A stretch of DNA of 64,000 nt from SCBR16-9 sp964537975 (GTDB taxonomy: Bacteria > Hydrogenedentota > Hydrogenedentia > Hydrogenedentales > SCBR16-9). Made by a program: the position numbers and the translations under genes. Positions 54,119-62,256 of the stretch are shown here, piece by piece. Under the pieces are notes generated by a model, which saw nothing but the letters and a program-made list of their open reading frames with translations, did not search any database and was not told the DNA's origin. Each line of letters opens with the position of its first letter. The stretch's first letter is position 1. The stretch is from assembly GCA_964537975.1 (NCBI GenBank), contig CAZIDP010000025.1:1-64000 (forward strand). Reading direction: 5' to 3'.

Positions 54119-54148
54119 ACATACCGCATCTACGTACCCGTGGTATGT
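54119..54148. promoter_or_regulatory. Candidate NikR operator
   Basis: ACATACC (54119-54125) and GGTATGT (54142-54148) are perfect complements with a 16-base spacer. E. coli NikR binds half-sites GTATGA and TCATAC with the same 16-base spacing. The half-site sequence and orientation differ, but the spacing and location, 27 bases before the NikR start, fit autoregulation. Confidence 0.5.
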
Positions 54149-54174
54149 AACATGCACATGGAGTCAGAATAAAA

Positions 54175-54594
54175 ATGACAGATTTGGTTCGTGCCAGCTT
54201 TTCTATTGAAGAACCCCTGATGAATCAACTAGAAGCCCTCGTCAAGGCATCCGGTTATGCAAACCGCTCCGAATTTATACGCGACATGATCCGTGCGCGG
54301 CTGGTAGAAGAAACCTGGGAGCGGAACGAAATCGCCGTGGGCACGATTACCATGTTGTACGATCATCACCAACGCGGTCTCTCCCATAAATTGATGGACC
54401 TGCAACACCACCACCATAACGAAGTATTGGTAACGACCCATGTTCACCTGGACCGCGACCTGTGCGTCGAAGTAATCATGGTACGCGGTCGTGCTGAAGA
54501 AATAAAGACGTTGTGCGATACGCTCCGACAGCAGCGTGGAGTCCTCCATGCCGATTTATCAATATGTTCAACCGGTCTGGAACTTAAAGGTTAA
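54175..54594 (+). CDS. nikR: NikR nickel-responsive regulator
   Basis: 139 residues, the family's usual length. The N-terminal ribbon-helix-helix domain reads LVRASFSIEEPLMNQLEALV and RSEFIRDMIRARL. The C-terminal ACT-like domain has the nickel ligands of the family: HHHHNEVLVTTHVHLDRDLCVEVIMVRG, giving the His, His-x-His and Cys set. With nickel bound, NikR blocks genes for nickel uptake. No nickel transporter or nickel enzyme gene is next to it, but an inverted repeat with the right spacing lies just upstream, so it may control itself. It is not in an operon. Confidence 0.95.
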   Translation: MTDLVRASFSIEEPLMNQLEALVKASGYANRSEFIRDMIRARLVEETWERNEIAVGTITMLYDHHQRGLSHKLMDLQHHHHNEVLVTTHVHLDRDLCVEVIMVRGRAEEIKTLCDTLRQQRGVLHADLSICSTGLELKG

Positions 54595-54730
54595 GAACCG
54601 GTAATTTCATCTGATGGCTGAAAGATTTTGATAGCCATTACACTTGTCGTTGTGCTAAATTTCTGTTAAGCGATGACCTGTAACCACAAACGCTTTGCTA
54701 GATAGTTTCGTGCAACACAAGGAATGGAAG

Positions 54731-55798
54731 ATGAACACTGACACCACCCCCAAAGGACCTTACCGACACCAGATTTTCATGTTCATGGGCAGTGCTGCAT
54801 TAACCTTTCTGTTTATTTGGTTGCTGGGATTTGTCGCGCATGATATAAATTCAATTCCTGGTCCCAATTGGACAGACATCGAAGAGGAATATCTTGATCA
54901 AGCACTGGTTGCACACGCAGATGAACTGCATCAAGAGATAAATACGCTGGAACGCAAGACAACAGGTTTGCAGGAAACGCAGGCTATCCTGCAACAAAGT
55001 ACACGTGAATCGCAGCAGACTATGAACCAGTTGCTGGAAATACATCGCCTGAATTTGCAGCAAGACATTGCGCCATCGGCTGAGGAACAACAAGCCATGG
55101 CTGACAGCCAGAAAATGTTTCTTGAAAACCAGCAGCTTTTTCAGAATGCCAATCAGGAGATATCTGAATTAAGTGAACAGCGCCGCGAATTGCTTTTAAC
55201 ACTGGAAACCTTGCAGGCATCTCTGGGTGAGCAACGGCAAGACGCGCAACAATTCTATATCGAAGAAATGCGCGCACACTCATGGCGCTTGGCTGCAATA
55301 AAGTTTCTCCTCTTAATCCCCTTGTTTTTACTAAGCACCTGGGTGCTGATGCGTTATCGCAAGAGTGCGTACGCTCCTATTACCTATGCCGCGTTCATTG
55401 CTGTTTCCTGGTGGGTAGGCTGGACTATGCATCAGCACTTTCCCCGTGAATACTTCAAGTATATTGCGATATTGTCGGCCATTCTGGTGGTGTTGTTTTT
55501 ATTGTATCGCTTGATTCGAATGCGGGCACAACCGCAACCGGAGTGGTTGATGCGGCGTTACAGAGAAGCCTATATTCGCAAAGAATGTCCCCTATGCAGC
55601 TACGCTTTTCAAGGTGCAAATGCTAAGAAGCCGACAATGACGGAACAGAAATCCGAGCCATATACATGCCCTTCTTGTGGCACCGAACTTTTTACCGTCT
55701 GTGCTGAGTGCGACAAGGTGCGCCACGCGCTGTTGCCCCATTGCTGCCATTGCGGAAACTATAAAGAGGGGATTTTTTTGGTACACAGTACGCAGTAA
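54731..55798 (+). CDS. Membrane protein with coiled coil and C-terminal zinc ribbons
   Basis: 355 residues from ATG 54731 (AAGGA seven bases upstream); a TTG at 54695 is less likely. One membrane helix near residues 20-38 (SAALTFLFIWLLGFVAHD) is followed by about 150 residues of coiled coil rich in Glu and Gln. Three further helices (LAAIKFLLLIPLFLLSTWV, YAAFIAVSWWVGW, YIAILSAILVVLFLLYRL) precede a zinc-ribbon end with CPLCSYAF, CPSCGTEL, CAECDKVR and CCHCGNY. The coiled coil probably lies outside the membrane and the zinc ribbons in the cytoplasm. No family recognised; it could be a sensor or scaffold. Confidence 0.7.
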   Translation: MNTDTTPKGPYRHQIFMFMGSAALTFLFIWLLGFVAHDINSIPGPNWTDIEEEYLDQALVAHADELHQEINTLERKTTGLQETQAILQQSTRESQQTMNQLLEIHRLNLQQDIAPSAEEQQAMADSQKMFLENQQLFQNANQEISELSEQRRELLLTLETLQASLGEQRQDAQQFYIEEMRAHSWRLAAIKFLLLIPLFLLSTWVLMRYRKSAYAPITYAAFIAVSWWVGWTMHQHFPREYFKYIAILSAILVVLFLLYRLIRMRAQPQPEWLMRRYREAYIRKECPLCSYAFQGANAKKPTMTEQKSEPYTCPSCGTELFTVCAECDKVRHALLPHCCHCGNYKEGIFLVHSTQ

Positions 55799-55910
55799 AC
55801 AGATGCAATGTCGTTGGCATATCCTGTGAATTGTTTATGCTGTATGAGTATACCTATCATATTATGAATCAAACGATACCTGAGCCATGAATGAACAAAG
55901 GTAATGAACA

Positions 55911-56369
55911 ATGGTGTATGAATTTGACGGTGAGATAAAACTTTTAGAAGGCAAAATGAAGTGGAATGTAATCTATTTTCCTTATTCGGTTAAGGACCTA
56001 TTTGATACAAACGGTAATGTGCCCGTTAGCATAACGGTGGATGGTCATGACTTTGACCATACCTTATTACCGTCAAGAAACGGGCATTATCTTGTCTACA
56101 ATGCATTTATACGTAGAGCTTTACAGAAAAAGCTGGGCGACAGCGTTCATGTAGTTCTAAAAAAGTTTGAAGGGAAAAGGGAAGTAGATATACCAGACTA
56201 TATCCTTCACGTTTTGAAGGATAGTGGTGTTCTGAATGAATTCCTGAATCAGCCTGACTATTTTAAAAGAGAACAAATCAATCATATTGAACTCGCCAAA
56301 AAAGAAGAAACCAAAAAGAATAGACTAAATGCTATAGTGGACAAAATCAAAAAGCAGGGAACACTTTAG
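55911..56369 (+). CDS. DUF1905 / YdeI-like protein
   Basis: 152 residues; AAAGG nine bases before the ATG. The N-terminal 90 residues match DUF1905: MKWNVIYFPYSVKDLF, VPVSITVDGHDF and LGDSVHVVLKKFEG, a small beta barrel. A helical tail with DIPDYILHVLKDSGVLNEF resembles the YdeI/OmpD-associated (bacteriocin-protection) family that often follows it. Function of the family is poorly known; a role in stress or bacteriocin tolerance has been proposed for YdeI-like proteins. Alone on the plus strand. AT-richer than its neighbours. Confidence 0.85.
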   Translation: MVYEFDGEIKLLEGKMKWNVIYFPYSVKDLFDTNGNVPVSITVDGHDFDHTLLPSRNGHYLVYNAFIRRALQKKLGDSVHVVLKKFEGKREVDIPDYILHVLKDSGVLNEFLNQPDYFKREQINHIELAKKEETKKNRLNAIVDKIKKQGTL

Positions 56370-56854
56370 CTGATTTAGGCTGTCGCAACCGTTTGAGCAG
56401 ACGATGAAACGGCGCGACGTGCAAATGGCGACAACACACCCAATCCCCATTGGATGATAGACCTGCTATGCCTTCTGTTGCTTCCGCAGGAAATGCGGAA
56501 TCGGCCAGAGTGGGTGTAACTGGCCACATCCAATAGGCCCCACATCCAATAGACCCCACTCTCAATAGGCCCCCAGGCAATACTCCACTCCACTCCGTTT
56601 CTGCTTGAGATAACACAAAATAATAAAAAAGTCCGTGAAGTGTTGTCTTTGTACTACTCATGTAAGCAATTGTTGGCATGAATTGTGCTGCATTATTCAT
56701 AGCAAAAAGGTAATAGTTTACTCTTTGTGCAGAATTTACAGATGCTATTTTCAATTATAACTGGTATAATGTAGTATAAAATAGCGGGGAAACAAGGTAA
56801 TTGTTTACAGAATTACCTGTGGCTCACACAATTGTATACCAAAAGAGGTGGATT
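56370..56854. other. Intergenic stretch with short tandem repeats
   Basis: No supported gene. It holds the 16-base tandem repeat at 56524-56571 and a small CCAAT/ATTGG hairpin near 56440-56453. The minus strand has a 135-codon open frame (56347-56754) whose residue mix is odd and which runs through the repeat; it is not accepted. The last 100 bases are AT-rich and probably carry the promoter of the small gene at 56855. Confidence 0.5.
56524..56571. repeat. 16-base tandem repeat, three copies
   Basis: Units at 56524-56539, 56540-56555 and 56556-56571 share the pattern CCACATCCAATAGGCC, with a single change in copy 2 and a few in copy 3. A fourth partial unit follows. No coding frame is known here. 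It may be replication slippage or a decayed repeat element. Confidence 0.8.
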
Positions 56855-57031
56855 ATGGACAAATTTCGAAAGTTCTGGGAACGGTTTGTGGCTGTAATGC
56901 TGATGCCTGATCAAGTGATGGGGCAAACATCCGCGTATCAACAAAAAATGCAGATGGACAACATGGATAACAAACTGGGGTTGTGGCAACGAATGCGTTC
57001 CATTCGGTCGCATGAGCAAACCGAATTGTAG
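56855..57031 (+). CDS. 58-residue protein of unknown function
   Basis: 58 residues from ATG 56855, with GAGGTG five bases upstream. The product begins MDKFRKFWERFVAVMLMPDQV, an amphipathic, weakly hydrophobic helix, then is rich in Gln, Met, Asn and Asp and ends RSIRSHEQTEL. No signal peptide or cysteine. The upstream region is AT-rich and a terminator-like repeat (57209-57253) lies beyond it but belongs to the minus-strand gene. The ribosome site and codon use suggest a real small gene, though it is short enough to be chance. Confidence 0.45.
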   Translation: MDKFRKFWERFVAVMLMPDQVMGQTSAYQQKMQMDNMDNKLGLWQRMRSIRSHEQTEL

Positions 57032-57208
57032 GATCATAAGGTCATTCTGCGGTGTTATTGCCGCAGAACCGGATTTATATATATTTTATTTTGTCGAAAC
57101 GTACATTACCTGATTTATTGCCTTGTTGGTTTGACTGAGTTGCAGGGAAGGGTATAAGCAGCTTCATTTGGGCAGGGACATACTTGTTTACTTGATAGTA
57201 ACTGTTTG

Positions 57209-57253
57209 TAAAAAACAAAACCGGGTGGATTCCATCAGGAACCACACCCGGTT
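57209..57253 (-). terminator. Intrinsic terminator of the BACON-like lipoprotein gene
   Basis: Arms AACCGGGTG (57219-57227) and CACCCGGTT (57245-57253) are perfect 9-base complements with a 17-base loop. On the minus strand it is followed by a T-rich run (TTTTGTTTTTTAC, complement of 57207-57219). It lies 40 bases past the stop at 57293. Confidence 0.82.
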
Positions 57254-57292
57254 GATTGCGTGTATAGCGTATTGATTATAGGTTAATATGAA

Positions 57293-58303
57293 TTATTCTA
57301 TAACCACCGATATGGGATTTGTGTTCAAGGTACTTTCAAGGAAATCGACTGGTGGTTCACCATTCTCGCCAACTCCGGCAGACAATCCGATAACACCGCT
57401 GATCAGCGGATCAACATTCGGATAGGTGATTCGAATGGTACCATCGAAAAACATTTCAACCTGGAAATGATTGGTTACACTCGGGTCTGCAGCAGAAGGT
57501 ACATTTTCATAGGTGATGATGAGCTTTTCTGCATCTTGAAGAAACGACACCATGCTACCTGGATAGGTACCGTCCACTGGCAAAATGGAAATTTGCGGTA
57601 CCGCAAAGTGGTCGCCCAATGAATCGGGATTGTTGCCAGGTGCACCAAAGCTGATCCAACCGCCACTTGAAATATACAGGGTGTCATAATGCACTCCGTA
57701 AAATGGGACTTCCTGGTTACCCAGTGGGCTGGCAGCGATTGGATCGCCGAAGCTGTCAAAATTCAACAACAAGCCACCGGTCGGGTCGGTTGGGAATACA
57801 TTGCTTTCTGCTGTTTGCAGGTAATAATAGCTGAGACCACTTGAAGGAGTCAGCCACAACTGTTTTCCGCCCAGATCAAAATCACCGTCAAATTCTTGAG
57901 TATAATAATTCGGAGCTGTGGTGACGCCCACCTTTTTTTGCATATTGGATGCATTTATGGTTAATTCGCCCGTCGCAAAATCCAGTCCTTTGGTTTCGGT
58001 ATAACTTCTGTCGATGGTTACCGAAATCGTCATGCTGTCGTTTCCAGCGATGGTACCGTTTTCCGGGCTTACGCTTATCCAGGGTTGGTCTACAACAATG
58101 GCGAAGACCAGGGTTGTATCAGAACCACCTTTGTTCAAGACATCAAATTGCTTTACGGTTTCATACACTTCGGTTTCAACATCAACACCGAAATGCAAGT
58201 TGTTCATGGATACCCCCAACTCGGCAACATCCGGAGGGCACCCCATGAGGCTTAACGTGGCAACCAGCGTTAAACAGCTATAGGTTATAAAACTACGCTT
58301 CAT
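57293..58303 (-). CDS. Lipoprotein with BACON-like domain
   Basis: 336 residues; AAAGGA precedes ATG 58303. The lipoprotein signal ends SLMGC with C22. Residues 30-125 resemble the BACON fold: NLHFGVDVETEVYETVKQFDVLNKGGSDTT, then the WISVSPENGTIAGNDSMTISVTID stretch typical of that domain. The last 200 residues are beta-rich and unfamiliar (YYYLQTAESN, SGGWISFGAP, FDGTIRITYP). Bacterial BACON domains often sit in surface carbohydrate-handling proteins. Stands alone, with its own terminator. Confidence 0.75.
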   Translation of the reverse strand: MKRSFITYSCLTLVATLSLMGCPPDVAELGVSMNNLHFGVDVETEVYETVKQFDVLNKGGSDTTLVFAIVVDQPWISVSPENGTIAGNDSMTISVTIDRSYTETKGLDFATGELTINASNMQKKVGVTTAPNYYTQEFDGDFDLGGKQLWLTPSSGLSYYYLQTAESNVFPTDPTGGLLLNFDSFGDPIAASPLGNQEVPFYGVHYDTLYISSGGWISFGAPGNNPDSLGDHFAVPQISILPVDGTYPGSMVSFLQDAEKLIITYENVPSAADPSVTNHFQVEMFFDGTIRITYPNVDPLISGVIGLSAGVGENGEPPVDFLESTLNTNPISVVIE

Positions 58304-58361
58304 CGTAACATCCTTTCGACAAGTACACTTTGGGTTGTTTTGCTACATACTTTACGTAAGT

Positions 58362-58373
58362 TGTAGTACTACA
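58362..58373. promoter_or_regulatory. 12-base palindrome upstream of the BACON-like gene
   Basis: TGTAGTACTACA is a perfect palindrome 59 bases upstream of the lipoprotein start (58303). It could be an operator. Similar half sequences (TTGTAGTG) appear near 58475, but no second perfect copy was found. Confidence 0.35.
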
Positions 58374-58598
58374 CATACCCGCAACCTTCTCTCACTTATT
58401 CTGAAAAGTATACAAAAGCTCTGAAGTAATGTCAACCAAACTCCAGCTATTTGGGCATACCTGCTACTATATTTTGTAGTGTGAATGTTGTATTGAATCG
58501 AAAGTACACTCAATATAGTGAATACGAGCAAATTCAGGAGGGAAGGCAGGAGGAAAGTCAGGAAAGCCGATTTCAAATAGATTCCACCAAAGTACGAA

Positions 58599-59585
58599 TT
58601 AAGAATCGTCTTCTGTTGATTGGCCACAGGCTTCTTCGTGTATGTAATCGGTCGGTGTCATGAGAGGCAGACGGTGAATCAGCAGCTGACTGACCAGTCC
58701 TACGCCCATCCCCAAAAAGCCGAAGATGACCAGCAACAGGCAGATTACAAATAAAATAAGCAGCAGGGTAAAGAATGTCAGGCGAACTTGCGGCGGCATG
58801 ACTTCTTGCATTATTAGTGTGTGCAATGCGACGGAGAGTACACTCAGGATGCCAAATCCCCCCAATACTCCGGTAAAGAAAGCAGTAGCAGCGAAGAGGT
58901 GCGCCGGGGTTTCTCCATATCGGCGTAAGAACCAGGCAGTTACAACATCAGCTGCGCCTCGGGTGAACCGTTCCATCCCAAATTTGGATTTACCAAAGCG
59001 CCTTGGCTGGTGGGAAACAGGAATCTCCGTGACTTTGTAACCCAGGTGGTCAGCAAAGACTGCAACCAGGCGATGCATCTCACCGTAGAGGGGGAGTTTG
59101 CGTACTATTTCTCCCCGGAAAGCTTTAAACCCGGTATTAATGTCATGTAGCTCAAGCTTAAAAAGCCGGGAAATCATGCGGTTGTATATACGGGAGGGGA
59201 ACGTTTTGTGCCAGGGGTCCAGGCGATTTTTTTTCCAGCCACAAACCACATCATAGCCTTCTTCCATTTTTTCCAGAAAGCGTGGGATTTCAGCGGGTTC
59301 ATCCTGCAAGTCGGCATCCATCATGAAAATGATGTCCCCATATGCCTGATGGAATCCCACGGAGAGTGCCTGTGATTTGCCAAAATTGCGGCGCAACCGG
59401 ATGATATCAATTTGTGGGTGTTCCTGGCGTAACGATTTCATTATGTCCCAGGAACCATCATTGCTGCCATCATCAACAAACACAATACGGAAGTCATGAG
59501 AACCCACATGTTTAAGGATGGCATCTGTCAGTGTCCGCAAGGTTTCCTTTTCATTGTAAACAGGTATAACAAAACAAAGCTTCAT
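58599..59585 (-). CDS. Family 2 glycosyltransferase (DPM/GtrB-like)
   Basis: 328 residues; GGGG five bases before ATG 59585. The GT-A domain opens FVIPVYNEKETLRTLTD, has VFVDDGSNDGS and the DxD-type MMDADLQDEP, then NTGFKAFRGEI and RRFGKSKFGMERF as in the dolichol-phosphate-mannose synthase/GtrB branch. Two C-terminal membrane helices (near 235-262 and 274-300) anchor it. Such enzymes pass a sugar from a nucleotide donor to undecaprenyl phosphate for use in cell-surface glycans. The donor sugar is unknown. The gene is followed on the same strand by the BACON-like lipoprotein gene. Confidence 0.92.
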   Translation of the reverse strand: MKLCFVIPVYNEKETLRTLTDAILKHVGSHDFRIVFVDDGSNDGSWDIMKSLRQEHPQIDIIRLRRNFGKSQALSVGFHQAYGDIIFMMDADLQDEPAEIPRFLEKMEEGYDVVCGWKKNRLDPWHKTFPSRIYNRMISRLFKLELHDINTGFKAFRGEIVRKLPLYGEMHRLVAVFADHLGYKVTEIPVSHQPRRFGKSKFGMERFTRGAADVVTAWFLRRYGETPAHLFAATAFFTGVLGGFGILSVLSVALHTLIMQEVMPPQVRLTFFTLLLILFVICLLLVIFGFLGMGVGLVSQLLIHRLPLMTPTDYIHEEACGQSTEDDS

Positions 59586-59729
59586 GAATTCCCCACTACC
59601 CTGGTCGCGGCACGCTGAACCAGCGATCTGTTCAACTGGATTGGACGCGTTGATTACGTTCTATTACTGACTATTTATGCAAGCTATTGCAGGTAATTGT
59701 GCATGGTATAACTTGATAAACAGCCCTGA

Positions 59730-59924
59730 CTAGCGGATGTCGGCATCGAACCACTTGAGCACCGCCATCATGCCCCGAGCCTGTTTGAGCATGGTAGCTT
59801 TAAGTCCTTTCTCACGCAACTTGGCCTTGGCATCATGGCGGTCGCGCGCAATAACCACACCCCCAACGAAGGACTTTTCTTCATCTCCCTCCGCCCGTAT
59901 TGCATGGTATTCATACGTAGGCAT
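59730..59924 (-). CDS. Stand-alone GspF N-terminal-like domain protein
   Basis: 64 residues from ATG 59924; a TTG upstream at 59969 is less likely. The product reads MPTYEYHAIRAEGDEEKSF, VIARDRHDAKAKLREKGLKAT, and ends WFDADIR. The pattern MPxYxYxA...G and ARD...A...LR..GL is the opening of the GspF/PilC inner-membrane protein of type II secretion and type IV pili, but the rest of GspF is absent and no membrane segment is present. It may be a free-standing domain gene or a remnant. Its neighbours are the EIIA gene and the GT2 gene on the same strand. Confidence 0.6.
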   Translation of the reverse strand: MPTYEYHAIRAEGDEEKSFVGGVVIARDRHDAKAKLREKGLKATMLKQARGMMAVLKWFDADIR

Positions 59925-60052
59925 ATGCTCACAAAGCTCCCATACGATTTTAAACAGATTCGGAAACAACGTGTATGATCAGACAATTTTAACAATAACA
60001 AACAGAGCAGACATACAGGGCACAGGGCTTGTAACAGGGGCCATAGCCCGAT

Positions 60053-60532
60053 TTAATCTTCTTTGTTTAATAATTGAAAGGCATCTGAAGCAGACCGACA
60101 TGTGATGAGGTCATCAAAAAACTTCCTGTCACGCAATGCCAACATCACTTGGGCCAGTAATCCCAGATATTCTTTGTCGGAACCTTCCGGAGTAGCAAAC
60201 AAGACCATTATATTCACTGGCTTATTGTCCAGGGTGCCATAATCAAGTCCCTTTGGTGCAATGCCCACACCGAGAATAGGTGTTGCCACCTCCCGGATTC
60301 GCACGTGCGGAATGGCAATTCCACCACCAATGCCTGTGCTCATAATGGATTCCCGATCATGAACAGCGCGTCGAAACGCTTCATTGTCTGTAATGGCGGG
60401 ATGTTGTGTCACTGCATCAATCAGGGTATTGAGGGCCTCGTGTTTTGAGGTGCCTCCCCGAATGATGACAATGTGATTTTTTTCTATGTGTATTCCGAAT
60501 TTACTCATATTAATAGGTACTACAACAGACAT
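60053..60532 (-). CDS. ptsN: PTS EIIA domain protein, PtsN type
   Basis: 159 residues from ATG 60532; ATG 60508 is an alternative and neither has a strong ribosome site. A type-2 EIIA fold with the phospho-acceptor H76 in GGGIAIPHVRI. The ESIMSTGIGGGIAIPH and PVNIMVLFATPEGSDKEYL segments match EIIANtr (PtsN), which signals nitrogen and carbon status and can regulate kinases and sigma-54 systems. No HPr or EI gene is near. It may sit in an operon with DapL upstream, separated by 69 bases. Confidence 0.9.
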   Translation of the reverse strand: MSVVVPINMSKFGIHIEKNHIVIIRGGTSKHEALNTLIDAVTQHPAITDNEAFRRAVHDRESIMSTGIGGGIAIPHVRIREVATPILGVGIAPKGLDYGTLDNKPVNIMVLFATPEGSDKEYLGLLAQVMLALRDRKFFDDLITCRSASDAFQLLNKED

Positions 60533-60600
60533 TCAGGTCTAGTACTCCTGATTTATTCCATACCGTATAAACTACCATGTTGTGTTTCTGACTGGTAGCG

Positions 60601-61779
60601 TTATTTAAAGGAAAGTTTTGGTAAATTTTCACGCATTCGTTGTAGCGCAACTTTAAGCCGCGCATCCTCTACAGTTAATGAAAAACGCACATAACCTTCG
60701 CCGTTAACACCGTATGCCGCCCCTGGTGCCAATACGACAGCACATTTTTCCAACATAAAATCGCAGAAAGAAGCTGAAGTATAGCCATCGGGTACGGGAA
60801 CCCACAGGTAGAAAGTACCCTTTGGCGGTTCATAGGTCCAACCCAATGCACGCAATGTATCCAGCAGCATTTCTCTGCGTTTGGTATAAATTTCCAGCAT
60901 GTCGGCAGTAAAATTATCACAATTATCCAGTGCTTCTATACCGGCATATTGTATTGCATTGAATATGCCGGAGTCCGTATTCGCTTTTGAGGTGGCAATT
61001 GCCTGAACTATATCTGCATTACCACTGGCCATTCCAATACGCCAACCGGTCATGTTGAATGGTTTTGAAAGAGAATTCAACTCGACACCAACATCCTTTG
61101 CACCGGGCGCGTTGAGGAAGCTGAGCCGTTCAACACCATATACCAATTCGCTGTACGGGTTATCATAACAGATAACAATATCGTTGTCGCGGGCAAATGC
61201 AACCAGATCATTCAGGAATGGGCGTGTCGCAACTGCGCCAGTCGGGTTGTTGGGGTAGTTCAAATAAAATGCTGAGGCCTTTTTGGCAACATCAGAAGGT
61301 ATTTCAGAAAAATCGGGTAAAAAATCATTGGACTCCCGCATGGGTACGGGATAGGGTTCCGCACCCACAAACCAGATACTCGGTTTGTATCCTGGGTACC
61401 CCGGGTCGGTTACCAGCACGGTATCGCCTGGATTGATGACACCCAAAGCAAAATGATGGCACCCTTCTTTGGAGCCAATCAGCGCGACTATTTCATTTTC
61501 AGGGTTTAATTCAACCTGGTAACGGCGCTGATACCATCGCGCAATGGATTCGCGAAATGACAACATTCCCCATTCTTCATCGGTGGGGTAACGGTGATTT
61601 TCTTTATCCTGGGCTGCTTTACATAACGCGTCAATGACAGATTGTGGTGTTGGGTCCACTGGGTCTCCGATGGCAAGGCTGATCACATCAATTCCACGTG
61701 CCCTGGCATCGTTGATTTTGTTTCGCAAGGTCATAAACAAGTAGGGCGGTATTTTTGTCAATCGTTCCGCAGTCTGCAT
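60601..61779 (-). CDS. dapL: LL-diaminopimelate aminotransferase
   Basis: 392 residues from ATG 61779, with AAGGA five bases upstream; an ATG 24 bases earlier lacks a site. A fold-type I aminotransferase: ISLAIGDPVDPTP, the substrate region LNYPNNPTGAVA, and the PLP lysine K239 in NSLSKPFNMTGWRIG. The opening MQTAERLTKIPPYLF and the DPGYPGY/CYDNPY stretches match DapL, which makes LL-diaminopimelate directly from tetrahydrodipicolinate for lysine and cell-wall synthesis. Related aspartate/alanine aminotransferases look similar, so a small chance remains of another substrate. Confidence 0.85.
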   Translation of the reverse strand: MQTAERLTKIPPYLFMTLRNKINDARARGIDVISLAIGDPVDPTPQSVIDALCKAAQDKENHRYPTDEEWGMLSFRESIARWYQRRYQVELNPENEIVALIGSKEGCHHFALGVINPGDTVLVTDPGYPGYKPSIWFVGAEPYPVPMRESNDFLPDFSEIPSDVAKKASAFYLNYPNNPTGAVATRPFLNDLVAFARDNDIVICYDNPYSELVYGVERLSFLNAPGAKDVGVELNSLSKPFNMTGWRIGMASGNADIVQAIATSKANTDSGIFNAIQYAGIEALDNCDNFTADMLEIYTKRREMLLDTLRALGWTYEPPKGTFYLWVPVPDGYTSASFCDFMLEKCAVVLAPGAAYGVNGEGYVRFSLTVEDARLKVALQRMRENLPKLSFK

Positions 61780-62256
61780 CCGTATCCTTCCTGAAAGTCC
61801 CATTTTAGTTTTAATAAATACATCTTAATTAGGGTAATCATTACTCTTTGGCACACAATTTCATTACGCGCACGTGCTATAAACAAAAAGCAGCGTCGTT
61901 GTATGCGCATGTAAATATTTTAAAGTGAAGTTGTCCAATAATAATAAATTATCTGCTTCATTATTGGTTTTTGTTGCCTTTCTGCCGAAAAACCATTAGA
62001 GATATTGATGGTGTAGCTATAAGTTGCTCTCGGCAAAGCATATTTATGGATTGGCAGTTCTGGAAAACACGCACCAACCATTCATCTCTATTGTACACCA
62101 TATCGGGATGGTACATCGAAATTTGCGTATCTGAAACACGAAAAGCACTTCCTCTTCCAGAAAATCAGTATTTTTTATTATTTCTGGGCCTGAAAGATAA
62201 ATCAAATAATTACAAGCAGGTATTACTGGATTTCGAACAACCGCTAGTTTCTGTAA
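61780..62256. other. Intergenic stretch between dapL and rtcB
   Basis: No gene is firmly supported. It holds the dapL promoter region. A plus-strand open frame (61971-62294) starts with TTG, has no ribosome site and runs into the 3' end of rtcB on the other strand; its middle (SGWYIEICVSETRK, PENQYFLLFLGLK) looks protein-like, so a decayed or missed small gene is possible. Confidence 0.45.

Noticed and set aside
56347..56754. 135-codon minus-strand open frame
   Set aside because: It runs through a 16-base tandem repeat, overlaps the end of the DUF1905 gene, has no ribosome site and an unlikely composition.
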